DNA of 64,000 bases, taken from the NCBI RefSeq assembly GCF_018403185.1, contig NZ_BOSE01000008.1:246561-310560 (forward strand), written 5' to 3'. The notes below the pieces were generated by a model. It was not told the DNA's origin, did no database searches, and worked only from the letters and a program-made list of their open reading frames with translations. This stretch comes from Paenibacillus montaniterrae. Lineage in GTDB: Bacteria > Bacillota > Bacilli > Paenibacillales > Paenibacillaceae. Numbering within the stretch: the stretch's first letter is position 1; each line of letters opens with the position of its first letter. A program made the translations under genes and the position numbers. Positions 41,490 through 50,229 of this stretch are shown here, piece after piece.

Positions 41490-42650
41490 CTAGTATTGTT
41501 CGATAATTTCCTTTACTGCTGCGATAAAACGATCTACTTCCTCTACAGTTGAGCTGTACCCTACACTGGCCCGTACTGCGCCGCGCTCGCTGGTGCCTGC
41601 CGCATTATGAGCAGTCGGCGTGCAGTGAAAGCCTGAGCGGACTGCAATATGATAATGCTGATCAAGTATAAAGGCCATCTCGGAAGGATCAATATGAGGT
41701 ACGTAAAATGAAACAATGCCTGTTCTCGGCTCGCCTAACGCTGGACCTAGACATACTACGCCCTCAATCTCACTGAGACCGCCTAGAAGCCTCTGAGAGA
41801 GCTCCCATTCATGCTGATAGATATTCTCTACCCCAACTCGCGCAACGTATTGTACGCCCGCTGCAAGCCCTGCTATGCCCGCTGTGTTTTGCGTGCCTGC
41901 TTCATAGCGATCAGGACGGACCAGCGGTTGATGTGGCGCTTCGGATTGACTGCCTGTTCCACCTTGCAGCAACGGCTCAAGCTCAATATGCGGAGCTATG
42001 TAAAGCCCGCCTGTCCCCTGTGGACCTAGCAGCCCTTTATGCCCTGGAAATGCCAGCATGTCGATCCCCAGCTGCTCAACATCTATTGGAATAATCCCTA
42101 CACTTTGCGCGCCATCGACCAGCAGCTTGGCGCCATGCTCATGCACAATCGTGCTAATTTCAGCAATTGGCATAATTGTACCGAGCAAGTTAGAGCTATG
42201 GTTAACGATCACAAGCGATGTATTGTGCTGCATGCTGCGCTGCAATTGATCAAGCTTGAATCTGCCGCGCTCATCAGCATCAATGTAAGTCACTTGTACT
42301 CCTGTTTGCTCAAGCGCATGTAATGGCCTTCTCACGGAATTATGCTCGACTGAGCTGGCAATGACATGATCCCCTTGCTTGACAAAGCCCTTGATCGCCA
42401 TATTTAAAGCCATCGTCGTATTGTAAGTAAAGGCAATATCATTAGGATTTTTTATATTCAGCAGCTTGGCGAGCTGCTTTCTTCCGTTGAATAATATTCG
42501 ACTTGCTCGTACTGCCATTGCATGGCTACCGCGGCCAGGATTGGCGCTGTCATGCTTCATCGCTTCCGTTACCGCTTCAATGACTTCATTTGGCTTGGGC
42601 CACGATGTTGCGGCGTGATCCATATAAATATACGTTTCTCTCTCAGACAA
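41490..42650 (-). CDS. Cysteine desulfurase family protein (class V aminotransferase fold)
   Basis: The 386-residue PLP enzyme belongs to the NifS/SufS-like group: YMDHAATSWPKP at the start, NHSSNLLGTI, DGAQSVGIIPIDV, the PLP lysine in FPGHKGLLGPQGTGG (~residue 200), and the persulfide cysteine in VRSGFHCTPTAH (~residue 339). Members of this subgroup are often encoded with DUF3343 proteins and may mobilise sulfur or selenium; a DUF3343 gene lies 1.8 kb downstream. The start is a TTG behind AGGGGGG. Repeat copy C abuts its stop codon. Confidence 0.87.
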   Translation of the reverse strand: MSERETYIYMDHAATSWPKPNEVIEAVTEAMKHDSANPGRGSHAMAVRASRILFNGRKQLAKLLNIKNPNDIAFTYNTTMALNMAIKGFVKQGDHVIASSVEHNSVRRPLHALEQTGVQVTYIDADERGRFKLDQLQRSMQHNTSLVIVNHSSNLLGTIMPIAEISTIVHEHGAKLLVDGAQSVGIIPIDVEQLGIDMLAFPGHKGLLGPQGTGGLYIAPHIELEPLLQGGTGSQSEAPHQPLVRPDRYEAGTQNTAGIAGLAAGVQYVARVGVENIYQHEWELSQRLLGGLSEIEGVVCLGPALGEPRTGIVSFYVPHIDPSEMAFILDQHYHIAVRSGFHCTPTAHNAAGTSERGAVRASVGYSSTVEEVDRFIAAVKEIIEQY

Positions 42651-42674
42651 TTATATCCCCCCTAAACAAAACAA

Positions 42675-42727
42675 TGGCACATCTAAGTTTAATCCTTTCG
42701 TAAAAAGATTACAACTTAGATGTGCCA
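42675..42727 (-). terminator. Terminator of the parA–parB unit
   Basis: A perfect 15-bp stem (TGGCACATCTAAGTT with AACTTAGATGTGCCA) is followed on the minus strand by TTGTTTTGTTT. It lies 208 bp past the parB stop because repeat copy D is in between. Confidence 0.75.
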
Positions 42728-42741
42728 TTATTAAAGTCAGT

Positions 42742-42911
42742 GTTCAAAAAGCTCAGCTTTCAGGACCAAGAAGATGACACGATACTAGAAAGCGAGGAGC
42801 GCAGCGTAGGCCATTAGCTACGTGAGCACCGCAACTTTCGGTAGCGTGACATATTCGATGTCGACTACGCTACAACGAATAACATCGTCATCAAAGTTGA
42901 ACTTTTTGAAC
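42742..42911 (-). repeat. Inverted-repeat element, copy D (170 bp, reverse orientation)
   Basis: The minus strand matches copies A and B over its whole length, with ends GTTCAAAAAG and CTTTTTGAAC. It lies between the parB stop (42935) and the terminator at 42675–42727. Confidence 0.85.
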
Positions 42912-42934
42912 TTCCTCTTAAATGGATTTTTTAG

Positions 42935-43774
42935 TTAACGTTGAAGTAATTCTAATATGCGCTCCAAATCCTGTTTATTGTAATATTCCAGCTCAATTTT
43001 CCCTTTATGCTTGGCCTGTTTAATTTTAACTCCCGTCTGAAACTTCTCCCGCAACGTAGTCTCAACACTTTCAATAAATGGATCTCGCTTCTTAGTCGTT
43101 TCCTTCTTCTTTTGCACCGTTTTACGCGTTGATAGATTAGTAATTTCATCCTCAAGCTCGCGTACACTCCACTGGCCATCTATACATTGCTGCGCCAGCT
43201 CAAGCTGAAGCTTTTCTTCTTTAACTCCAACAATGGCACGTGCATGCCCCATCGACAATGTTCCACGTGAAACATTATCCTTTATCGTTTCAGGCAGGCT
43301 TAGTAAGCGCACAAAATTGGCTATATGAGAACGAGACTTTCCTACCTTTAATGACAACTCTTCCTGTGTCAATTTAAACTTGTTGATGAGTGCTTCATAG
43401 GCCTGCGCCGTTTCGATCGCATTCAGATCCTCGCGCTGCAGGTTTTCAATCAATGCCATCTCCATAACTTGTGCATCAGACAGCTCTCGCACGACAGCAG
43501 GAATGACATCATTGCCGCATAGCTGTGAAGCGCGGAACCGACGTTCGCCTGCTACGATTTCAAAGCCGCGCAGCACTTTGCGCACTATGATCGGCTGAAT
43601 AACTCCCTGTTGCTTAATTGATTCTGCCAGCTCGCGAATCGTATCATCGTCAAACGTTTTTCTGGGCTGATATGGATTCGGACGTATATCAGAAAGGGGA
43701 ATGCGGATAACCTCTTCCTCTTTGGTTTCAACTGGAAACAGCGCATCAAGCCCTTTACCTAGAGACCTTTTCAA
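42935..43774 (-). CDS. parB: Chromosome partitioning protein ParB (Spo0J)
   Basis: ParB binds parS sites, spreads as a CTP-dependent clamp and loads SMC to organise the origin. The 279-residue protein has the N-terminal CTPase domain with IVAGERRFRA and the ENLQRED block (~residues 60–110). A central helix-turn-helix follows (LSLKVGKSRSHIANFVRLL, ~142–160), then a C-terminal dimer domain. The start TTG lies inside the end of parA, six bases from AAGGAAGTGA. A parS site lies within the gene. Confidence 0.95.
   Translation of the reverse strand: MKRSLGKGLDALFPVETKEEEVIRIPLSDIRPNPYQPRKTFDDDTIRELAESIKQQGVIQPIIVRKVLRGFEIVAGERRFRASQLCGNDVIPAVVRELSDAQVMEMALIENLQREDLNAIETAQAYEALINKFKLTQEELSLKVGKSRSHIANFVRLLSLPETIKDNVSRGTLSMGHARAIVGVKEEKLQLELAQQCIDGQWSVRELEDEITNLSTRKTVQKKKETTKKRDPFIESVETTLREKFQTGVKIKQAKHKGKIELEYYNKQDLERILELLQR
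43259..43274. promoter_or_regulatory. parS site 1, inside parB
   Basis: TGTTCCACGTGAAACA is a near-perfect 16-bp palindrome identical to a common Firmicutes parS form. Placement inside parB is typical. Confidence 0.9.
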
Positions 43775-44528
43775 AAGAAATCACTTCCTTAGCTAGTTCA
43801 AGATACACTTCTGCCCCTTTAGACTTGGGATCATACGAGATAATAGCTTGACCGTGTGAAGGAGCTTCACTTAGCCGCACGTTTCGAGGAATAATCGTTT
43901 GGTACACCTTCTGCTGAAAGTATTTCTTCACTTCCTCGATGACTTGCAATCCAAGATTCGTTCTTGCATCCAGCATCGTAAGCAGTACACCTTCTATTTG
44001 CAATGAGGTATTCAGATGCTTTTGCACCAAGCGAACCGTATTCAGCAATTGACTAAGTCCTTCCAACGCGTAATATTCGCACTGGATCGGAATTAACACG
44101 GAGTCAGCAGCAGTAAGCGAGTTAATGGTCAATATGCCTAGGGACGGTGGACAATCGATCATGACATAGTCGTATTGATCCCTCACCAGTGAGATCGCCT
44201 TTTTAAGACGCTGCTCACGAGATATCGTAGGTACTAGCTCAATTTCTGCACCTGCAAGCTGAATCGTGGCCGGTATAATATGCAGCCCAGGAATCGCTGT
44301 TTCTAATATTGTATCCTTCGGATGCACTTCGTTAATAAGCACATCATAAATACAATTTGAAACATCTCCCTTATTTATGCCAAGGCCGCTTGTCGTATTG
44401 CCCTGCGGGTCAATATCAATCAGCAGCACTTTTTTTCCTAACGATGCCAAACAGGCAGACAGATTGACAGAAGTCGTCGTTTTCCCTACACCGCCCTTTT
44501 GATTCGCAATCGCAATTACTTTAGACAT
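43755..44528 (-). CDS. parA: Chromosome partitioning ATPase ParA (Soj)
   Basis: Soj is a MinD/ParA-type ATPase that works with ParB on origin segregation and on DnaA control. The 257-residue protein has the deviant Walker A AIANQKGGVGKTTTSVNL (residues ~5–22), LLIDIDPQGNTTSGLG, and the Walker B YVMIDCPPSLG. The ATG at 44528 follows GAGGTGA. The gene overlaps parB by 20 bp. Confidence 0.95.
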   Translation of the reverse strand: MSKVIAIANQKGGVGKTTTSVNLSACLASLGKKVLLIDIDPQGNTTSGLGINKGDVSNCIYDVLINEVHPKDTILETAIPGLHIIPATIQLAGAEIELVPTISREQRLKKAISLVRDQYDYVMIDCPPSLGILTINSLTAADSVLIPIQCEYYALEGLSQLLNTVRLVQKHLNTSLQIEGVLLTMLDARTNLGLQVIEEVKKYFQQKVYQTIIPRNVRLSEAPSHGQAIISYDPKSKGAEVYLELAKEVISFEKVSR

Positions 44529-44874
44529 CTTTCTCACCTCATGTTTACAACTATTGAAGAAATGGCATCGTTGCTCTATATAATGAGACGCATATTAGCC
44601 GCTCTTGTTTTGCTAGCCGCAATAGTTTGGACAAATGTACCAAATAAAAACCCGCATATCTTGTCTATTGGGCCAAAAGAGCTTCTTATAGCTCCGCTTA
44701 TGTAGCGAGTTTCCCAGCAGGATGGCAGCTTGCTTGTCTCTAAGCATTTCGCTCGACGCATTGCTCACCACACAAAAATTTCATGATGCATATATGTTCA
44801 TAGCTGCTCATTTTTGCAGGCACTGACACGATAATTCCCGTGCTTGCCTCGAACTACTTCAATAAACGTTACGC
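44529..44874. other. Gene-free stretch between noc and parA
   Basis: I see no supported gene in these 346 bp. A short plus-strand frame with a hydrophobic stretch (44581–44705) has no ribosome-binding site. An imperfect hairpin near 44818–44851, just past the noc stop, lacks a T-run. The parA promoter should be here but no clear -35/-10 pair stands out. Confidence 0.5.
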
Positions 44875-45699
44875 TTATTTTTTGTTTTTAGGAATTTGAA
44901 TCACGATCTCGTAATGATCATCATGATCCTCTTCCTTTGTTTGAATTGCCAAGCCAGAGCCAGATACCATTTCAATCGATTGACGAATCGTATTAAGGGC
45001 AAGTCGAACATCCTTTGTGAAAGAAATTCTTTTTGCTTTTTTAGGCTTCGTCGCTTCTTTCAAAAAGGCAATGCGCGCTTCTGTCTGTTTCACATTCCAT
45101 TCGTTCTTTAATATGTCCTCAAGCACCTTGACCTGCTGCTCTTCCTTATCCAGGGACAGCAAAGCACGAGCATGACGCTCCGTAATGCTGCGCTCCATAA
45201 GTGCCTGCTTTACTGGCTCTGGCAGCGCCAACAATCTTAATTTATTAGCAATGGTAGATTGGCTTTTGCCTAATCGTTGCGCCAGACTTTCTTGTGTTAG
45301 CTGGTGCAGCTCGATAAGACGCTGATAAGCTACCGCTTCCTCCACTGCTGTTAAATTTTCACGCTGCAAGTTTTCGATCAAGGCAATTGAAGCTGTCTGT
45401 GCATCATTAAATTCACGTACAATTGCAGGAATCGTTTCGTGTCCAAGCTTGGTAACAGCCCTCCATCTTCGTTCTCCAGCAATAATTTCATATTTGTTGT
45501 TGCGCATTCGAACGACTATTGGCTGAATAACGCCATGTGTTCGAATTGTTTGACACAACTCCTCAATACGATCATCATCGAATATGGTTCTAGGTTGAAA
45601 CGGGCTTGTTACAATTTCACTAAGCGGAATTTGCTTAACTTCCTCATGATTTGTTTTCTGCTCAGCGAATCCGAACAACTTTGAAATATGATCCTTCAT
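44875..45699 (-). CDS. noc: Nucleoid occlusion protein Noc
   Basis: Noc is a ParB paralogue that binds its own DNA sites and the membrane, keeping the division ring off the chromosome. The protein has about 274 residues. It starts with a short amphipathic, membrane-type helix (MKDHISKLFGFAEQK). It then has the CTPase core IIAGERRWRAV, ALIENLQRENL, and the helix-turn-helix LAQRLGKSQSTIANKLRLL (~residues 135–153). Position between parA and rsmG is the standard one. The start ATG is 11 bases from AGGTGG, a little far. No Noc-binding palindrome was noticed in the window. Confidence 0.92.
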   Translation of the reverse strand: MKDHISKLFGFAEQKTNHEEVKQIPLSEIVTSPFQPRTIFDDDRIEELCQTIRTHGVIQPIVVRMRNNKYEIIAGERRWRAVTKLGHETIPAIVREFNDAQTASIALIENLQRENLTAVEEAVAYQRLIELHQLTQESLAQRLGKSQSTIANKLRLLALPEPVKQALMERSITERHARALLSLDKEEQQVKVLEDILKNEWNVKQTEARIAFLKEATKPKKAKRISFTKDVRLALNTIRQSIEMVSGSGLAIQTKEEDHDDHYEIVIQIPKNKK

Positions 45700-45863
45700 A
45701 TTGACTATAACCACCTAAATGTTGTGATGAATTTAAATTACCAATGTTCAAATGAAATAACCAGGTCTTGCCACAATACTAACTCCGATAAACAACGATC
45801 ATAGTATAATTCGACTTAGTTTCACGAATATCCTGCTCTTTCAGCAAAATCATATAAGAGGAT

Positions 45864-45948
45864 GTTCAAAAAGCCCAACTTTGATCACAATGTATTCACT
45901 AGTTGCTTTGTCGGCGTCGAATATGAGGTTCAGTCAAGCTTTTTGAAC
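45864..45948 (+). repeat. Inverted-repeat element, copy E, internally deleted (85 bp)
   Basis: Ends GTTCAAAAAGCCCAACTTTGAT and AAGCTTTTTGAAC match the family, and TTTGTCGGCGTCGAATATG matches part of the core, but about half the interior is missing. Flanks AAGAGGAT and ACTCACTATA resemble those of copy F. Confidence 0.75.
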
Positions 45949-46033
45949 ACTCACTATAAGAAAACCTCAAACAAGAACTTTACGAAAAAAGAGTGCGTAG
46001 CTATATATAGATATATTTTATTGTCGCAGCAAA

Positions 46034-46062
46034 CAAAAAAGCAACTAACTGGTGTTAGTTGC
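46034..46062 (-). terminator. Terminator after rsmG
   Basis: GCAACTAAC pairs with GTTAGTTGC around a 4-base loop, followed on the minus strand by TTTTTTG, 58 bp past rsmG. Confidence 0.88.
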
Positions 46063-46102
46063 TATTATACCTTGTAAACAACTATAAAGCATAGACTATT
46101 CA

Positions 46103-46118
46103 TGTTCCACGTGAAACA
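46103..46118. promoter_or_regulatory. parS site 2, next to the rsmG stop
   Basis: TGTTCCACGTGAAACA, identical to parS site 1, lies 1 bp beyond the rsmG stop codon in the noc–rsmG gap. Confidence 0.9.
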
Positions 46119-46119
46119 T

Positions 46120-46845
46120 TTATTTAACAAGCGGCTGCTTCAATGGCGTTCCAGCCTTGCGCGGATACTTTTTAGGAGTAGCAGCCAGTTTTTCTATACA
46201 GACGATATGACGTTCAGACTGCTCATTAGGCAATCGCAGCTCATACTGCTTGCTTACCCTTCCTTTAAGCTCCTTCAAGCTGTAATCGGCCTCCTGCAGC
46301 TCCTCAGCAAGGCTGGCGCCCTTCATCCCGGCGAATAGTCCTCCAGGCTTGACAAACGGCAAACAAAATTCGTTCAAAACCGCTAATCGTGCAACTGCAC
46401 GAGCAGTAACCAACTCGTATGTATCACGATATTGTGCCATGCGCGCTACATCCTCGGCACGGCCGTGCACAGCTTCAACCTGCTCCAGCCCTAGCTCCTC
46501 CACCACATGCTTTAGAAAACCAATTCGTTTGTTCAAGGAATCGACAATTAGCACCTGCAGATGCGGAAAAACAATTTTCAACGGAAGGCTGGGGAAGCCA
46601 GCCCCCGAGCCAATATCCGCCAAATTGCGCTTTTCCTTCATGTCGACAAAGAACGCTAGTGAAATGGAATCAAAAAAATGCTTCTCATATACCGCATCAC
46701 GCTCAGTAATACCGGTTAAGTTCATCTTTTCATTCCACTCCACCAGCAGCTCATAATAGCGCTCAAGCTGCGCCAGCTGTTGCTCATTCAAGGCAATTTG
46801 ATGAACAGCCAGCTGCTCTGTAAACCATTGAATTGTCTGGTCCAT
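46120..46845 (-). CDS. rsmG: 16S rRNA (guanine-N7) methyltransferase RsmG
   Basis: RsmG methylates G527 of 16S rRNA. The ~241-residue protein has the SAM-binding block LADIGSGAGFPSLPLKIVFP (~residues 70–89), the acidic IVDSLNKRIGFLKHV, and TARAVARLAVL (~150). The start may be either of two adjacent ATGs at 46848 and 46845; the second has better spacing from AAAGGA. It overlaps the mnmG stop, so the mnmE–mnmG–rsmG genes form one operon. Confidence 0.95.
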   Translation of the reverse strand: MDQTIQWFTEQLAVHQIALNEQQLAQLERYYELLVEWNEKMNLTGITERDAVYEKHFFDSISLAFFVDMKEKRNLADIGSGAGFPSLPLKIVFPHLQVLIVDSLNKRIGFLKHVVEELGLEQVEAVHGRAEDVARMAQYRDTYELVTARAVARLAVLNEFCLPFVKPGGLFAGMKGASLAEELQEADYSLKELKGRVSKQYELRLPNEQSERHIVCIEKLAATPKKYPRKAGTPLKQPLVK

Positions 46846-48734
46846 CATGATCCTTTCGCAGCCGTTACTCGGTTGTAATGCTCCAAGTAAATAAGCAAAA
46901 CGGAAATGTCTGCCGGCGTAACGCCGCCAATGCGGCTCGCCTGCCCAATCGAAAGCGGACGAATAAGCTCCAGCTTCTGTCTTGCTTCATTGGCTAATCC
47001 TTTAATGTCTTGATAATCAATATCTTCAGGAATACGCTTGCGCTCCATTTTGTTCAAGCGCTCTACCTGCTGCAGCTGCTTTTCAATATAGCCTGCATAT
47101 TTGATCTGGATTTCTACCTGCTCCTTCATCTCCTCTGTCAGCTCATAAGGCGATGGGAAGTGCTTCTCCAGCATTTCATAGGTTACCTCTGGACGACGCA
47201 GCAATAGAATAACGCTGCCGCCTTGGGTCAGCTCAGCAGAGCCCGCTTCATCAAGCAGAGCTTTTACATCAGAAGGCTTGATTTTTGTTTCCTGCAAACG
47301 CTGAATTTCCAGCTCGACCAGCTCTTTTTTGCGAAGAAACGCTTGATAGCGCTCCTCAGTAATAAGCCCGATTTCATAGCCTAGCGGCGTTAAACGAAGA
47401 TCCGCATTGTCATGGCGCAACAGCAAACGATACTCGGCACGAGAGGTCAGCAGGCGGTACGGGTCATTGGTGCCTTTTGTTACCAAATCATCGATCATTA
47501 CGCCAATATAACCATCCGCGCGACCAATAATGACAGGCTCCTTGCCTTGTACTTTGCGTGCTGCATTAATACCGGCAATGATCCCTTGTCCAGCAGCTTC
47601 CTCATAGCCGGATGTTCCATTAATTTGTCCTGCTGTGAACAAGCCTTCGATTTTTTTCGTTTCCAGCGTCGGCCATAGCTGAGTTGGCACGACGGCATCA
47701 TACTCAATTGCATAGCCGTTCCGCATCATTTGCGCATTTTCCAATCCAGGCACCGAACGAATCATGTCCAGCTGAACATCCTCCGGCATACTGGTAGAAA
47801 AGCCTTGCACATAGTACTCTAGCGTATTGCGACCTTCTGGCTCCAGGAAAATTTGGTGCTTTGGCTTGTCGGCAAAGCGAACAATTTTGTCCTCGATCGA
47901 TGGGCAATAGCGTGGACCAGTTCCCTCAATTGCTCCTGAGAACATCGGTGCGCGATGCAAATTGTCATTAATAATTTTATGGGTAGACTCGGACGTGTAA
48001 GTTAACCAGCATGGGATTTGCTCCACGTTCGATTCCTTTGTTTCGTAGGAGAAAAACTTTGGATTTTCATCTCCTGGCTGAATTTCCGTTTTGGAGAAAT
48101 CAATCGTTTCTCCATTTACCCGCGGCGGCGTGCCTGTTTTAAAGCGAATCAGCTCCAGGCCATTCTCCTTCAAGCAAGCCGCAAGCTTGATCGAAGGCTG
48201 CTGATTGTTTGGCCCGCTTTCATACATCAGCTCGCCCATAATAATTTTACCGCGCAAATAGGTGCCCGTTGTAACAACGACCGCTTTAGCATGGTAGCGA
48301 GCACCCGTTTGAGAAACCACTCCTACACAGCGTCCATCCTCCATAATTAGCTCATCGACCATTCCTTGACGCAACGTTAAATTAGGCGTAGATTCGATTG
48401 TTTTTTTCATTTCGTGCTGATACATAAATTTGTCAGCTTGCGCGCGCAACGCATGCACCGCAGGACCTTTGCCCGTATTCAGCATACGCATTTGAATAAA
48501 GGTTTTGTCGATGTTTCGCCCCATTTCTCCGCCAAGCGCATCGATTTCACGCACGACATGACCTTTGGCTGGTCCGCCAATCGACGGATTGCACGGCATA
48601 AACGCGACCATATCAAGATTAATCGTCAACAGCAGCGTATCACAGCCCATGCGAGCGGCTGCAAGCGCCGCTTCACAGCCTGCATGACCAGCGCCAACAA
48701 CGATCACATCATATTGCTTTGCTGTATATCCCAT
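46845..48734 (-). CDS. mnmG: tRNA uridine-5-carboxymethylaminomethyl modification enzyme MnmG
   Basis: MnmG (GidA) works with MnmE to modify U34 of certain tRNAs, using FAD and a folate. The 629-residue protein has the N-terminal FAD site VIVVGAGHAGCEAALAAARMG (in two adjoining parts), the block CNPSIGGPAKGHVVREIDALGG, and the GidA signature TSGYEEAAGQGIIAGINAA. The C-terminal helical domain ends ISVLLIYLEHYNR, as needed for MnmE contact. The start follows AAGGAGG, 13 bp after the mnmE stop. Confidence 0.97.
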   Translation of the reverse strand: MGYTAKQYDVIVVGAGHAGCEAALAAARMGCDTLLLTINLDMVAFMPCNPSIGGPAKGHVVREIDALGGEMGRNIDKTFIQMRMLNTGKGPAVHALRAQADKFMYQHEMKKTIESTPNLTLRQGMVDELIMEDGRCVGVVSQTGARYHAKAVVVTTGTYLRGKIIMGELMYESGPNNQQPSIKLAACLKENGLELIRFKTGTPPRVNGETIDFSKTEIQPGDENPKFFSYETKESNVEQIPCWLTYTSESTHKIINDNLHRAPMFSGAIEGTGPRYCPSIEDKIVRFADKPKHQIFLEPEGRNTLEYYVQGFSTSMPEDVQLDMIRSVPGLENAQMMRNGYAIEYDAVVPTQLWPTLETKKIEGLFTAGQINGTSGYEEAAGQGIIAGINAARKVQGKEPVIIGRADGYIGVMIDDLVTKGTNDPYRLLTSRAEYRLLLRHDNADLRLTPLGYEIGLITEERYQAFLRKKELVELEIQRLQETKIKPSDVKALLDEAGSAELTQGGSVILLLRRPEVTYEMLEKHFPSPYELTEEMKEQVEIQIKYAGYIEKQLQQVERLNKMERKRIPEDIDYQDIKGLANEARQKLELIRPLSIGQASRIGGVTPADISVLLIYLEHYNRVTAAKGS

Positions 48735-48747
48735 TATTCTTACCTCC

Positions 48748-50130
48748 TTACTTACCTAAGCAGAATTGCGAGAAAATTTGATCGATCAAGGAGTCTCCCG
48801 CTTCGTCTCCTAAAATTTCGCCCAGCGCTTCCCACGCCAGTCGAGCATCAATTTGAATCACATCTATCGGAATGCCCGCATACGTAGCCTCGATGGCATC
48901 ATGCATCGACTGTTTCGCACGCTTTAACAACGATATATGACGCACATTGCTAACATAGGTCAAATCATTAGCCTCCAGCTTGCCCTCGAAAAACATATCG
49001 CTAATTGCCGCTTCCAGCTGATCAAGACCTTCTTGCTGCAACATAGACATTTTAACAATAGATCCGCCATTAAGGAAGGGGATAACTTCATCCAGCTCAA
49101 GCTTCGTTGGCAAATCCATCTTATTAACAATGACGATGACAGATCGGCCCTGCAAAGACTTCAGCAGCTCGCGATCCTCCTCCTGCAGCGGCTCATTGTT
49201 GTTAAGCACGAACAGGATCAAATCCGCTTCCGTAATCGCATCACGCGAGCGCTCTACACCGATCCGTTCAACAACGTCGCTTGTTTCGCGTATGCCGGCT
49301 GTATCAAGCAAGCGCAGCGGAATACCATTCAGCGTTACATACTGTTCAATTACGTCACGCGTCGTCCCTGGAATATCAGTCACGATCGCACGATTTTCCT
49401 GGGTCAGCGTATTCATTAACGACGATTTGCCGACATTGGGCCTGCCGACAATTGCTGTTAAAATCCCTTCACGCAATATTTTGCCTTCACTTGCTGTTTT
49501 CAGCAAATGATCAATTTCCACGATGGTTTTCTCACACTGCTCGCGGATATATTGACTGGTCATTTCTTCGACATCATGCTCTGGATAATCAATATTGACT
49601 TCTATATGCGCCAGCAGCTCGATCACATTTTGCCGCAGTGCTTTAATTTTATTCGATAATACACCTTCGGCCTGCTTGCGGGCAACGGCAAATGCGCGAT
49701 CCGATTTAGAACGAATAAGGTCAATTACCGCCTCTGCCTGCATCAAATCGATACGTCCATTCAAAAATGCCCGCTTCGTAAATTCTCCGGGCTCGGCTAT
49801 CCGCACATCCTCCTGCTGCAGCAATATATCCATGACGCGTGCTACTGCAATAACGCCGCCATGCGCATTAATTTCTACAACATCCTCGGCGGTAAAGGAA
49901 CGCGGTCCCCGCATAAGCGAGACGAGTACCTCTTCCTCTCGCTCATTCGTGTCAGGATTGACAATATGACCGTAGTGTATCGTATGTGAAGCTGCATCAC
50001 ACAGCGACTGCTTCGTTTGGAAAATGCGATCGACTGCCTGGATCGCTTGAGGACCACTGACGCGAATAATCGCGATGCCGCCCTCTCCGACCGCAGTTGC
50101 AATAGCCGCGATCGTATCATGCTCTATCAT
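48748..50130 (-). CDS. mnmE: tRNA modification GTPase MnmE
   Basis: MnmE (TrmE) is the GTPase partner of MnmG in U34 modification. The 460-residue protein has the folate-binding N-terminal domain (~1–118), a helical domain, and a G domain with GRPNVGKSSLMNTL (~225), DIPGTTRD, DTAGIRE and NKMD. It ends with the catalytic FSQFCLGK. The ATG at 50130 follows GAGGTGA; a GTG four codons earlier overlaps that site. A terminator lies upstream between khpB and mnmE, so this operon may have its own promoter or be attenuated. Confidence 0.97.
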   Translation of the reverse strand: MIEHDTIAAIATAVGEGGIAIIRVSGPQAIQAVDRIFQTKQSLCDAASHTIHYGHIVNPDTNEREEEVLVSLMRGPRSFTAEDVVEINAHGGVIAVARVMDILLQQEDVRIAEPGEFTKRAFLNGRIDLMQAEAVIDLIRSKSDRAFAVARKQAEGVLSNKIKALRQNVIELLAHIEVNIDYPEHDVEEMTSQYIREQCEKTIVEIDHLLKTASEGKILREGILTAIVGRPNVGKSSLMNTLTQENRAIVTDIPGTTRDVIEQYVTLNGIPLRLLDTAGIRETSDVVERIGVERSRDAITEADLILFVLNNNEPLQEEDRELLKSLQGRSVIVIVNKMDLPTKLELDEVIPFLNGGSIVKMSMLQQEGLDQLEAAISDMFFEGKLEANDLTYVSNVRHISLLKRAKQSMHDAIEATYAGIPIDVIQIDARLAWEALGEILGDEAGDSLIDQIFSQFCLGK

Positions 50131-50155
50131 AATTATATTCACCTCTCAAAACGGA

Positions 50156-50190
50156 AAACAGCAATGACCTCAACTAGTCATTGCTGTACC
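50156..50190 (-). terminator. Terminator between khpB and mnmE
   Basis: ACAGCAATGAC pairs perfectly with GTCATTGCTGT around an 8-base loop, followed by TTTCC on the minus strand. The T-run is short, so read-through is likely. Confidence 0.65.
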
Positions 50191-50229
50191 GCTATTCTAT
50201 CTACATGTATGGCATTTACAGCTCATTCT

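Noticed and set aside
42675..42727. Long perfect inverted repeat considered as a member of the repeat family
   Set aside because: It lacks the GTTCAAAAA ends and core; stem plus T-rich tail fit a terminator for parB.
44499..44705. Plus-strand frame with a short hydrophobic stretch in the noc–parA gap
   Set aside because: It starts inside parA on the other strand, and the internal ATG has no ribosome-binding site; I see no family resemblance.
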